A model generated the notes under the pieces. It did no database searches, was not told the DNA's origin, and saw nothing but the letters and a program-made list of their open reading frames with translations. From the NCBI GenBank assembly GCA_902493895.1, contig CABUQW010000054.1:1-9668 (forward strand): a DNA stretch of 9,668 nucleotides, given 5' to 3'. Origin of the DNA: an uncultured Collinsella sp. (GTDB lineage: Bacteria > Actinomycetota > Coriobacteriia > Coriobacteriales > Coriobacteriaceae). Positions 1 to 5,708 of the stretch are shown piece after piece. Every line of letters begins with the position of its first letter. The stretch's first letter is position 1. Both the position numbers and the translations under genes were made by a program.

Positions 1-18
1 CCGTCCTCCGATCTCCCG

Positions 19-37
19 GGGCCGGCCGGTCCGGCCC
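19..37. other. GC-rich hairpin at window edge
   Basis: GGGCCGG (19-25) and CCGGCCC (31-37) are perfectly complementary with a 5-base loop. There is no T-run after it on either strand, so it is not a canonical intrinsic terminator. It may belong to the 3' end of a gene outside the window. Its role is unknown. Confidence 0.35.
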
Positions 38-50
38 TCAGGGTATCGGA

Positions 51-90
51 TTCCCACATTCATCCGTACATGTACGGATGAATGTGGGAA
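51..90. repeat. Perfect 40-bp palindrome without a loop
   Basis: Bases 51-70 are the exact reverse complement of bases 71-90, with the centre at GTACA|TGTAC. The 8-mer CGGATGAA occurs in the right arm (75-82), inverted in the left arm (59-66), and again as a direct copy at 96-103, just outside the palindrome. No T-run follows, so it is not a standard terminator. It lies about 60 bases upstream of the tRNA-Ser promoter. It could be a cruciform-forming element, a protein-binding dyad or the remnant of a mobile palindromic repeat; the sequence alone does not decide. Confidence 0.9.
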
Positions 91-152
91 GTGTTCGGAT
101 GAAGTTGCCAATCAAGGCAGCCAAGCGTTTTAAAAAATGCCAACTTTTCTGT

Positions 153-180
153 TTGCACTTTGCGATTCCTCGTGTATACT
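153..180 (+). promoter_or_regulatory. Sigma-70-type promoter of the tRNA-Ser genes
   Basis: A -35 box TTGCAC (153-158) and a -10 box TATACT (175-180) are separated by 16 bases. The -10 box lies 16 bases before the first base of the mature tRNA-Ser(GGA), which leaves a very short 5' leader. Both boxes are near consensus, which suits a highly expressed stable RNA. Confidence 0.75.
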
Positions 181-196
181 GACTTTCGCATTTAAC

Positions 197-287
197 GGAG
201 AGTTGTCCGAGTGGCCGAAGGAGCACGATTGGAAATCGTGTAGGCGTCAAAAGCGTCTCCAGGGTTCAAATCCCTGACTCTCCGCCA
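197..287 (+). tRNA. tRNA-Ser(GGA)
   Basis: This is a class II tRNA with a long variable arm. The acceptor stem GGAGAGT (197-203) pairs with ACTCTCC (277-283), followed by discriminator G284 and an encoded CCA (285-287). The anticodon stem CACGA/TCGTG (224-228/236-240) closes the loop TTGGAAA, giving anticodon GGA at 231-233, which reads UCC and UCU. The T-arm contains GGTTCAAATCC. All stems are intact. Confidence 0.97.
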
Positions 288-300
288 GTTAATTCCAAAA

Positions 301-326
301 CAGGCCTTCGAGCCTGCTTTGTTTTT
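301..326 (+). terminator. Probable intrinsic terminator after tRNA-Ser(GGA)
   Basis: CAGGC (301-305) and GCCTG (312-316) form a short stem with a 6-base loop, followed by CTTTGTTTTT. The stem is short, so termination may be partial and the second tRNA-Ser could be co-transcribed by read-through. Confidence 0.55.
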
Positions 327-335
327 ACCCCACGC

Positions 336-426
336 GGAGGGGTGGCAGAGTGGTTGAATGCGGCGGTCTCGAAAACCGTTTGGCCTGTATAAGGTCACGA
401 GGGTTCGAATCCCTCCTCCTCCGCCA
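336..426 (+). tRNA. tRNA-Ser(CGA)
   Basis: This is a second class II serine tRNA. Acceptor GGAGGGG (336-342) pairs with CTCCTCC (416-422, one G-U pair), followed by G423 and encoded CCA (424-426). The anticodon arm GCGGT/ACCGT (363-367/375-379) closes the loop CTCGAAA, giving anticodon CGA at 370-372, which reads UCG. The variable arm is long and the T-loop is TTCGAAT. It lies 48 bases after tRNA-Ser(GGA), with no obvious promoter of its own between them. Confidence 0.97.
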
Positions 427-437
427 TTTAGATTGAG

Positions 438-464
438 AAAGCTTCCAAGAATGGGAGCTTTTTT
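438..464 (+). terminator. Intrinsic terminator after tRNA-Ser(CGA)
   Basis: AAAGCTTCC (438-446) pairs with GGGAGCTTT (453-461) across a 6-base loop, and the T-run continues to 464. This is the canonical rho-independent layout closing the two-tRNA transcription unit. Confidence 0.8.
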
Positions 465-496
465 GTTATCGAAATACATCTCGATCCCGCGCTTCC

Positions 497-576
497 CCAA
501 ACGTGTACGTCAGCCTCCAAAAACGACATTTTTCGACATCTTTGGAGGCTGACGTACACGTTTGGATTGAGCTCAC
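497..576. repeat. Long hairpin element, left copy (intact)
   Basis: The arms at 497-521 and 541-565 are perfect reverse complements (25 bp), with a 19-base spacer (522-540) that holds CGACAT twice. A further 13 bases toward the nuclease gene, GGATTGAGCTCAC (564-576), are also shared in inverted orientation with the copy at 1687-1770. It starts 33 bases after the tRNA terminator and ends 10 bases before the stop codon of the nuclease gene. No T-run follows in the leftward direction, so it is not an ordinary terminator for that gene. Confidence 0.9.
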
Positions 577-586
577 GGGAGTGGCA

Positions 587-1594
587 CTATTCGGAAGGTG
601 TCTCCTCGTCTCGCACGCCTTTCCAGTTGCGGATAAGTGCCTTGCGTAGTTCGTTTTGTTTTCTCTGGTACCCGGTGTCGGTACAGCGAGGCATGCCGAG
701 TGCTTCGCGAATGTTGTTCATGGCGCGGTGAAAGGCGAGCTGACTACTGAACTGAGCCGAAGTGAGCGTAACGATTCGATATCCCATATGGGAAAGAACG
801 GCCTCTCGCTCCGCATCTGCTCCCTTGCGCTCGAGCTCATCGTGAAAACCGCCCTTATATTCGATACCGAGCTCCCTGCGCTTATAGGTCACGAGCGCAT
901 CGATTTTGATTGTTCGAGCTTTGGCGCAATGCCAGAGACGTTGAGGGGTCTCGAGCGGTTTGTTGAGTTCGATACCTCGGATGCCAACGCCGCCTTCGCT
1001 TGTTGGGAGCGAGAGGGCGATTGCCGAAGCGGTCTCCATAGGCGAGGCCGAGTGATCGTAGATGTGCCTGAGCGCGAGCCGTGCACGTGTGGCACCGGGT
1101 TTGCCGAGGTGCCGATCGAGCAGTTCGGTTATTTCATCCTTGGAGGTGGTGGCTGGTTGCTCGGTATAAGGGTCGGCGGGATTGAGCCTCATGCGATAAT
1201 CGCCGCAAACTTCATAGCCATATTCGAGATATTCGATCCTATCCATCCACTCGGCAGCAAGCACGAAGGTGAAGGCTTCGTCGGTGATGAAGATTCCGGG
1301 CGTCAACTCGTTAATATGCTCGTAGGGAAGTTTTTGTCCAAGAATGTGGCAAACGACGCCTTTGGTACGAATTCGCTCAAATTCGAATACAACCGCGATA
1401 TCGATAGTCTTAAGCATATCGGACGGAATGCCGCAGTCGGTAAGGGCCTGTCGTATGCGCGCAACACGTTGCTGGGTGGAGATGCCTTGTGCGCCTATCT
1501 GGTAGTCGTGCCGCGCAAGAGACTGAACCAAATTCTGGGGTGCATGATGGACAAGCCATGCGGTTTTATGCGAAATGAGAACAGGGGTATCCAT
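587..1594 (-). CDS. DUF559/VSR-like PD-(D/E)XK nuclease-fold protein
   Basis: This is a 335-residue protein without signal peptide or membrane segment, so probably cytoplasmic. Its C-terminal third resembles the DUF559/very-short-patch-repair endonuclease fold: D232 in IDALV, then E245-Y-K247 as the E-x-K pair, H251, the ADAERE helix (259-264), and the GYRIVTLT strand (271-278). D232, E245 and K247 fit a PD-(D/E)XK catalytic set. The N-terminal 220 residues carry a segment with SPMETASAIALSLP (184-197) and GGVGIRGIELN (201-211), of a kind I recall from Coriobacterial hypothetical proteins; I cannot assign it a function. The ATG at 1594 is preceded by GAGAGG with a 6-base spacer. The gene stands alone, opposite in strand to the next gene, and is enclosed by inverted copies of a hairpin element. 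Possible roles include defence, DNA repair, or an AbiEi-like stand-alone protein. DNA target and activity cannot be read from the sequence. Confidence 0.8.
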   Translation of the reverse strand: MDTPVLISHKTAWLVHHAPQNLVQSLARHDYQIGAQGISTQQRVARIRQALTDCGIPSDMLKTIDIAVVFEFERIRTKGVVCHILGQKLPYEHINELTPGIFITDEAFTFVLAAEWMDRIEYLEYGYEVCGDYRMRLNPADPYTEQPATTSKDEITELLDRHLGKPGATRARLALRHIYDHSASPMETASAIALSLPTSEGGVGIRGIELNKPLETPQRLWHCAKARTIKIDALVTYKRRELGIEYKGGFHDELERKGADAEREAVLSHMGYRIVTLTSAQFSSQLAFHRAMNNIREALGMPRCTDTGYQRKQNELRKALIRNWKGVRDEETPSE

Positions 1595-1661
1595 TGAGGG
1601 CCTCTCGCTCTGAGCCGGTATCCAACTCTTATGTCCGTTGAAGTGGGGAAATATACCGGAT

Positions 1662-1679
1662 GTGAGTAAATCAACTCAC
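1662..1679 (-). promoter_or_regulatory. Small dyad upstream of the nuclease gene
   Basis: GTGAGT (1662-1667) and ACTCAC (1674-1679) form a 6-bp inverted repeat with a 6-base centre, about 70 bases upstream of the nuclease ATG. It overlaps the TTGATT read on the minus strand, which could be a -35 box. It could be an operator, but it is short enough to be chance. Confidence 0.3.
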
Positions 1680-1686
1680 TCATGCT

Positions 1687-1770
1687 GTGAGCTCAATCCA
1701 AACATGTACGTCAGCCTTCAAAGATGTCGGAAAATGTCGTTTTTTTGGGGGGGTGACGTACATGTTCTGG
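1687..1770. repeat. Long hairpin element, right copy (partly decayed)
   Basis: This is an inverted copy of the element at 497-576. It begins with GTGAGCTCAATCC (1687-1699) on the gene-facing side, followed by a 25-base arm (1698-1722) differing from the left copy at two positions. The spacer is nearly identical and keeps the ATGTCG direct repeat. In the second arm GGAGGC has become a T7/G7 run (1740-1753), and one base is inserted near the end (GTTCTGG). The outer stem (CATGTACGTCA with TGACGTACATG) still pairs perfectly. Confidence 0.85.
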
Positions 1771-1888
1771 ACCCCTGGCATTCCAGCAACGCCACGCCCC
1801 CACCCGGTCCCGACCGTTTACCGAGCAATAGGGTCGCCACGCGCGCCAACCATGTACTATGTACGGGCATTGTCTAAACCCACAATCC

Positions 1889-1904
1889 AAAGGACCCCAT
1901 CTTG
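1889..1904 (+). promoter_or_regulatory. RBS and TTG start of the TRIC-family gene
   Basis: AAAGGA (1889-1894) is spaced 7 bases from TTG at 1902. The first in-frame ATG, at 1920, would be 25 bases away and has no Shine-Dalgarno site of its own. This favours initiation at the TTG. Confidence 0.7.
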
Positions 1905-2591
1905 CCCGTCGTCGCCGCTATGACCATTACCTCACATGCCTCAGATGCCATGGTCGCTATTCCGTTTTGGCTCGAGATGTTCGCCGTTGTCGCCGCATCA
2001 ATCTCGGGTGTACTGGTTGCGCGCGAGCACAAGCTCGACCTGGTGGGCGCGGTCGCGCTCGCGGTGGTCTGCGGTCTAGGCGGCGGTCTCTTGCGCGACA
2101 TGACGCTGCAGGTGGGCAACGTCTACATCCTCAACCAGCCGATGGCGCTGCCGCTCTCCATCGCCACGGCGGCCATCATCTATATCTTTCCGGCAATCGT
2201 CGACAAGCCCGAAAAACTCATTCCCCTGCTCGACATCATCTCGGTCGGCATCTATGCCGCAACCGGCGCGGACAAGGCGCTGGTCTACGGATTTGCACCT
2301 GCCGTATGCATCATGATGGGCTTTTTTACCGCGGTGGGCGGCGGTATGCTGCGCGACGGCTTTATGGGCGTTGTTCCGGGCATTTTCCAACGTACTAACT
2401 TTTATGCCATCGCCGCCATCGCCGGATCGACAAGCTACGTGTGTCTCGTTATGAGCGGCATCATGAGCAATGTCGCCGCGCTGATCGTATGCGTTGTCGT
2501 GACCATGGGTCTGCGCTGGCTCTCGCTGCGCTTTGACATCAAAAGCCCCACCGAAGAAGACATCGCGCGCTTCTTGCACCGTAAAAAGTAG
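1902..2591 (+). CDS. TRIC / UPF0126-family cation channel
   Basis: This is a 229-residue integral membrane protein with about seven hydrophobic segments and almost no loops, typical in length for prokaryotic TRIC (trimeric intracellular cation) channels, formerly UPF0126 or 'glycine transporter' proteins. The two internal-repeat signatures are clear: GLGGGLLRD (58-66) and VGGGMLRD (145-152). Glycine-rich motifs of this kind in the pseudo-twofold repeats mark the family and break the helices next to the pore. The protein should form a homotrimer in the cytoplasmic membrane passing monovalent cations, mainly K+/Na+, by family knowledge rather than from this sequence. The C-terminus is a short charged cytoplasmic tail (PTEEDIARFLHRKK). 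It appears to be monocistronic, with no convincing promoter boxes in the 130 bases before it. Starting at ATG 1920 would remove only six residues and not alter the fold. Confidence 0.9.
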   Translation: MPVVAAMTITSHASDAMVAIPFWLEMFAVVAASISGVLVAREHKLDLVGAVALAVVCGLGGGLLRDMTLQVGNVYILNQPMALPLSIATAAIIYIFPAIVDKPEKLIPLLDIISVGIYAATGADKALVYGFAPAVCIMMGFFTAVGGGMLRDGFMGVVPGIFQRTNFYAIAAIAGSTSYVCLVMSGIMSNVAALIVCVVVTMGLRWLSLRFDIKSPTEEDIARFLHRKK

Positions 2592-2618
2592 ACAGCACGG
2601 CACGACCCTTCGAAATGC

Positions 2619-2635
2619 AACCGAGAGGTTCTTTT
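2619..2635 (+). terminator. Weak terminator-like hairpin after the TRIC gene
   Basis: AACC (2619-2622) and GGTT (2627-2630) form a 4-bp stem with a GAGA loop, followed by CTTTT. The stem is very short, so this is a candidate only. Confidence 0.25.
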
Positions 2636-2660
2636 AGAGCGCCCACGCGTTGGGTACCCT

Positions 2661-2685
2661 GTTAGATATATGCCGAGTATCTAAC
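2661..2685 (+). promoter_or_regulatory. Dyad directly abutting the RBS of the bactofilin-like gene
   Basis: GTTAGATA (2661-2668) and TATCTAAC (2678-2685) are a perfect 8-bp inverted repeat with a 9-base centre. The next base begins the Shine-Dalgarno GAAGG (2686-2690), 7 bases before ATG 2698. As DNA it could be an operator; as RNA, a hairpin beside the ribosome binding site could affect initiation. No regulator gene is adjacent. Confidence 0.6.
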
Positions 2686-2697
2686 GAAGGATTCACT

Positions 2698-3843
2698 ATG
2701 CCCTGCAATCAATTCCCGTTGACCCAGCGCCGTAAAGCATGGGGCCGCATCACCATCCTATTCGCGCTCATCGCGCTGGCGATCACCGTGCTTCCCACGG
2801 CGTCGTTCGCCGGCACGGACACCGCAGGCAACGTACTTGCGACCGACAATGACGCCAATCCGTCCGGCGTTGAGGGTGACCTGTACTGGGCCGGTCAGGC
2901 CCTCAACTTTGATGATGTGTCCATCGACCGCGATATCATCGCCGCGGGCGATACCCTCTCAATTCGCGACTGCACGGTGGGCGGCGCCATTCGTCTTGCG
3001 GCGCGCACGATTGATATCGCCCAGACCACGGTTGATGGCAGCGTGACCGTTGCTGGCCAGCATGTCGTTCTCAATTCCGACAGCACCGCCAACTGTTTCT
3101 ACGCGATAGGCGAGACGGTTGCCTTGCGAGGCTCCACCAAGTCGGCAGCGCTTGCGGGCGATACGGTGACCATCGATGGCACCGTCGAGGGCGATGTCGA
3201 GGTTTGGGCCGACAAGCTCATCCTGGGCAAGAACGCCCATATCACCGGCACCGTGAACGCGCACGTCTCCGAGGACCCCGAGCGCGCCGCGGGAGCCGAG
3301 GTCGGCGCACTCAAGATCGACCGCACCGAGAACGAGGATACTTCCACCGTTAACGATGTCATCGGCGGTATCGTCGCCGCGGCACTCTCGACCTGCTTTG
3401 TCGCTCTGCTGCTCGAGCTCGTCTTTCCGCGTGCGACTGCCAGCGCCGCCGGTATGCTCCACCAGCGCCCCATGCCCCTGTGGGTGAGCGGTCTTCTGGG
3501 CACGATTGCTATCGTCCCCGCCGTCCTACTGCTAATTATCTCTATCGCTGGTCTGTCGCTTGCCGGAGCCCTCATGTGCGGTGTTATTGGCATCGCGCTG
3601 GTGTCGAGCGCCTTTGCAGGGTGCGCGATCGCGCGCATGGTCGGACACAGCCAGAACCGCTACGCCATGGCAGCCGCTGGTGGCGTAATCGCAGGCGCCC
3701 TCACGGGGCTTCCCCTCGTAGGCGGCTTCATCAGCGGCGTGGCCTTTGTCTTTATGCTCGGCTACATCATCCAAATCATCTGGCACAACGCCCACCTCAA
3801 GCCGCAGCAGCCGGCTAACACGCCAGAGCTTCCCACCGCTTAG
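2698..3843 (+). CDS. Secreted bactofilin-like beta-solenoid protein with C-terminal membrane domain
   Basis: This is a 381-residue protein. It has an N-terminal signal peptide (basic QRRKAWGR, hydrophobic 18-34, likely cleavage after ASFA at 38). Residues about 58-190 show the short repeating pattern of polymer-forming/bactofilin-like beta-solenoids, for example GDTLSI (84-89), VDGSVTVAG (112-120), and GDTVTIDGTVEGDVEVWADK (154-173). An acidic linker (about 191-220) leads to about four membrane helices in 221-365 rich in Gly and Ala, and a short hydrophilic tail. The predicted arrangement is an extracytoplasmic solenoid anchored by a membrane domain, unlike classical cytoplasmic bactofilins. 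This combination occurs in proteins annotated 'polymer-forming cytoskeletal protein' in Gram-positives; the function is unknown, possibly envelope organisation. ATG 2698 is preferred over the in-frame TTG at 2650 because GAAGG lies 7 bases before it and the upstream codons run through the dyad at 2661-2685. Confidence 0.75.
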   Translation: MPCNQFPLTQRRKAWGRITILFALIALAITVLPTASFAGTDTAGNVLATDNDANPSGVEGDLYWAGQALNFDDVSIDRDIIAAGDTLSIRDCTVGGAIRLAARTIDIAQTTVDGSVTVAGQHVVLNSDSTANCFYAIGETVALRGSTKSAALAGDTVTIDGTVEGDVEVWADKLILGKNAHITGTVNAHVSEDPERAAGAEVGALKIDRTENEDTSTVNDVIGGIVAAALSTCFVALLLELVFPRATASAAGMLHQRPMPLWVSGLLGTIAIVPAVLLLIISIAGLSLAGALMCGVIGIALVSSAFAGCAIARMVGHSQNRYAMAAAGGVIAGALTGLPLVGGFISGVAFVFMLGYIIQIIWHNAHLKPQQPANTPELPTA

Positions 3844-3851
3844 CAGCCGAT

Positions 3852-3908
3852 CACCACAAAGGGGCCAGGCACCTTTGTGGTGGTGCAAAGGGGTCAGGTT
3901 ACTTTGCA
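3852..3908. repeat. Tandem REP-like hairpins
   Basis: Two hairpins stand side by side. The first pairs CACCACAAAGG (3852-3862) with CCTTTGTGGTG (3872-3882); the second pairs TGCAAAG (3884-3890) with CTTTGCA (3902-3908). They share a core that can be written AAAGGGG-Y-CAGG-Y followed by CTTTG, so they are diverged copies of one unit. They lie 8 bases after the stop codon of the bactofilin-like gene and before its terminator. They resemble REP-type palindromes that are moved by RAYT transposases in other bacteria; no such gene is in the window. Confidence 0.65.
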
Positions 3909-3920
3909 ACAACAAACGAG

Positions 3921-3959
3921 GCGGGGCACTCGGTCATATCGACCGGGTGCCCCGCTTTT
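3921..3959 (+). terminator. Strong intrinsic terminator between convergent units
   Basis: A 15-bp stem (3921-3935 with 3941-3955, one G-U pair) with a 5-base loop is followed by TTTT on the plus strand. It ends the transcript of the bactofilin-like gene. On the minus strand the hairpin is followed by CTCGTTTGTTGTT, so it may also stop the pilus operon; no better minus-strand terminator is visible in 3960-4064. Confidence 0.85.
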
Positions 3960-4064
3960 CTTGGAGGGTTCTCTAGTAACTTTTTCAAAACCAATGATCA
4001 TCAGGTCGGTAGGCCTGCGCGTCACTCATTACGGAGGCAGTACGCCAGTGAGCATGAAAGGCAA

Positions 4065-5708
4065 TTATTTTTCACGACGACCGCCTCCCCGCTTGATGAC
4101 GAGCCCGACAACAATAGCCGCCACTCCGATGGCAGCCAAAGCCGCCACCAGCACCAACGTTCTATCTCCCGTCGAGGGTATAAAGCCACGACTTGCTTCT
4201 TTGCTCGGGGTGTTGAGCACCGACAGCTCAATCGAACCCGTCCCGGCATCGGCGGTATCAACCCGCAGAGGGCTTTTGACCGACACGGTCACCTTGAGCT
4301 TCGCGGCCGCCACCTGCTTAGCGTCCAATCCCTCAGACGTAACCGTTACCGTTCGTTTGCCCTCAAAGGCGGTGTATCCCTTGGGAGCCGCGGCCTCCTC
4401 GACGGTGTAGACACCCGCGTCCACACCGCTCAATTCCGCGTGGCCGTCCGCGCCCGTGATGACGCACGCGTCAGCATCCGTCGACCACGAGCCGTCGGTC
4501 GTTAGGATGCGCCCGCGGTCATCGATGATGCGCAGTTTGGCACTCGCGAGCGGTTTATCGTCCGAGCTCGAGCGCTTGATGAGGCTGAGTCCCCAGGTAT
4601 AGGCCGTGGCGTCATCACTCGGCGTATGGGTGAATCCGGCATCGCCGGACTGGTCGACGAGGGGAGAGCGCGGGTAACGCAGGTAGACCTCGTTGGGGTT
4701 GCCCTTGGTGGCGCCTCGATTGCAGTTGGCCCCCAACGGCGCATTGTAGACAGCAACCACGCGGGCGCCCGCGGCAAAGGCGTCAGCCCCGCCGAGCGCG
4801 GCGATGAGGTCGCCGGTGCGCACGGTGAAGGCATTGCCCTCGACCGAGACCTTGCACTGTGAAGTAATGTCTGTCCACCCTTTAGCCGGCGTCGAGTTGG
4901 TGTTGCCACCCTCACATGCGACGACGTCGAAGCCGCCGTCCGCGCCCGCCGCCACGTACACGCGCACGCTCGCGGCCACCTTGGAGGGGTCGAGCCCCGC
5001 ACTCATGGTGTCGACGAACTGTACCGTATAGGTGTCGTACGCCGTGAGCCCCGCCGGGACCGTGGCCGAGAGGCGCCAGTACAGGTCGTCGGCAACCGTG
5101 GCGTCGGCGGCCTTCTGCCAGGCGGCGGTGCTGTCCTCCAGCACGTGTTTTTGGACCTTGGGGGTCGCCGCCTTGGGCTTGACGGTGACGGCGCTGCCGC
5201 CGACCAGGGTCATGATCGGCGCGGTGCCGGCCTCGCCCTGGGCGATGGCGTCGCCGTCGGCGACGATGAGCCAGTAGCCGCAGGGCAGCTCGGCCGCCGT
5301 GCCCGCGTTAAGGGCCACGGAAGTTGCGTCGGCATTGCAAATCGCGCGGGCAAGCTTTGCCGTCAGCGCGGTCGTCATATGCCCGTCGGCATTCATCCAC
5401 TCGGCAGTCTCTTGCGCCGCCGATGCCGAGCCATCAAGCCCCGCATCATGAAGCACGGGAAGAACGGCTTGACGAACCGCGCCATTCGCCCACGTTACGT
5501 CAGTTGCAATTTTATGGCCAGCATCGTCATCATCGATAACTGTCGCCGAAAAGAGCTGGTACGCGTCATACCGCGTCGCGACTGTACCGTCCACCGTAAT
5601 GGCACCGGTGTCGGCAGCACGAGCCGTCCTGGGCAGCATCGCAAAAGAGAACATAGCGACCGTAGCTATCGTTGCGACGGCCAACAAGCGGCACCAAAGC
5701 CTACTCAC
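4065..5708 (-). CDS. Shaft-type fimbrial subunit with IPSTG sorting signal
   Basis: This is a 547-residue sortase-anchored fimbrial protein. Signal peptide 1-31 has RTARA before ADTG. The first domain (about 32-180) ends in VTVKPK (174-179), where K179 may correspond to the YPK pilin-motif lysine used for polymerisation. The second (about 185-350) resembles the fimbrial isopeptide D2 domain: K187 in VQKHV, LYWRLSATVPAG (209-220), FVDTMSAGL (231-239) and NPNEVYLRY (337-345), giving a candidate Lys-Asn bond. The third (about 370-500) is SpaA/Cna-B-like with an E-box YTVEEAAAPKGY (434-445). IPSTG (510-514), a membrane helix and the basic tail KRGGGRREK follow. Cysteine pairs 124/143 and 265/285 suggest disulfides. 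The GTG start at 5708 was chosen because GAGGTGG lies 5 bases upstream and the signal peptide then begins normally; longer starts at 5765 or 5747 add a poor N-terminus inside the upstream gene. Shaft role is inferred from size, domains and gene order. Confidence 0.88.
   Translation of the reverse strand: MSRLWCRLLAVATIATVAMFSFAMLPRTARAADTGAITVDGTVATRYDAYQLFSATVIDDDDAGHKIATDVTWANGAVRQAVLPVLHDAGLDGSASAAQETAEWMNADGHMTTALTAKLARAICNADATSVALNAGTAAELPCGYWLIVADGDAIAQGEAGTAPIMTLVGGSAVTVKPKAATPKVQKHVLEDSTAAWQKAADATVADDLYWRLSATVPAGLTAYDTYTVQFVDTMSAGLDPSKVAASVRVYVAAGADGGFDVVACEGGNTNSTPAKGWTDITSQCKVSVEGNAFTVRTGDLIAALGGADAFAAGARVVAVYNAPLGANCNRGATKGNPNEVYLRYPRSPLVDQSGDAGFTHTPSDDATAYTWGLSLIKRSSSDDKPLASAKLRIIDDRGRILTTDGSWSTDADACVITGADGHAELSGVDAGVYTVEEAAAPKGYTAFEGKRTVTVTSEGLDAKQVAAAKLKVTVSVKSPLRVDTADAGTGSIELSVLNTPSKEASRGFIPSTGDRTLVLVAALAAIGVAAIVVGLVIKRGGGRREK

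Noticed and set aside
192..500. Minus-strand ORF of 102 codons across both tRNA-Ser genes
   Set aside because: It is the translation of two tRNA genes read backwards, a well-known artefact; it has no ribosome binding site or protein-like domain.
497..565. Left hairpin as an ordinary terminator of the nuclease gene
   Set aside because: The 25-bp stem is far longer than usual, no T-run follows in the leftward direction, and a copy lies upstream of the gene's start where a terminator for it would make no sense.
656..1597. Plus-strand ORF of 313 codons opposite the nuclease gene
   Set aside because: Antisense to a gene with a recognisable nuclease-fold motif and a good Shine-Dalgarno site; the plus-strand product shows no family features.
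2076..2603. Minus-strand ORF of 175 codons opposite the TRIC gene
   Set aside because: The product is a histidine- and aspartate-rich string typical of the reverse strand of a membrane-protein gene; the plus strand has the family signatures.
2650..2697. Upstream TTG start extending the bactofilin-like protein by 16 residues
   Set aside because: It has no Shine-Dalgarno site, runs through a perfect dyad, and would put extra residues before a well-formed signal peptide that starts at ATG 2698.
3099..3638. Minus-strand ORFs opposite the bactofilin-like gene
   Set aside because: Overlapping shadows in two frames without ribosome binding sites or recognisable domains.
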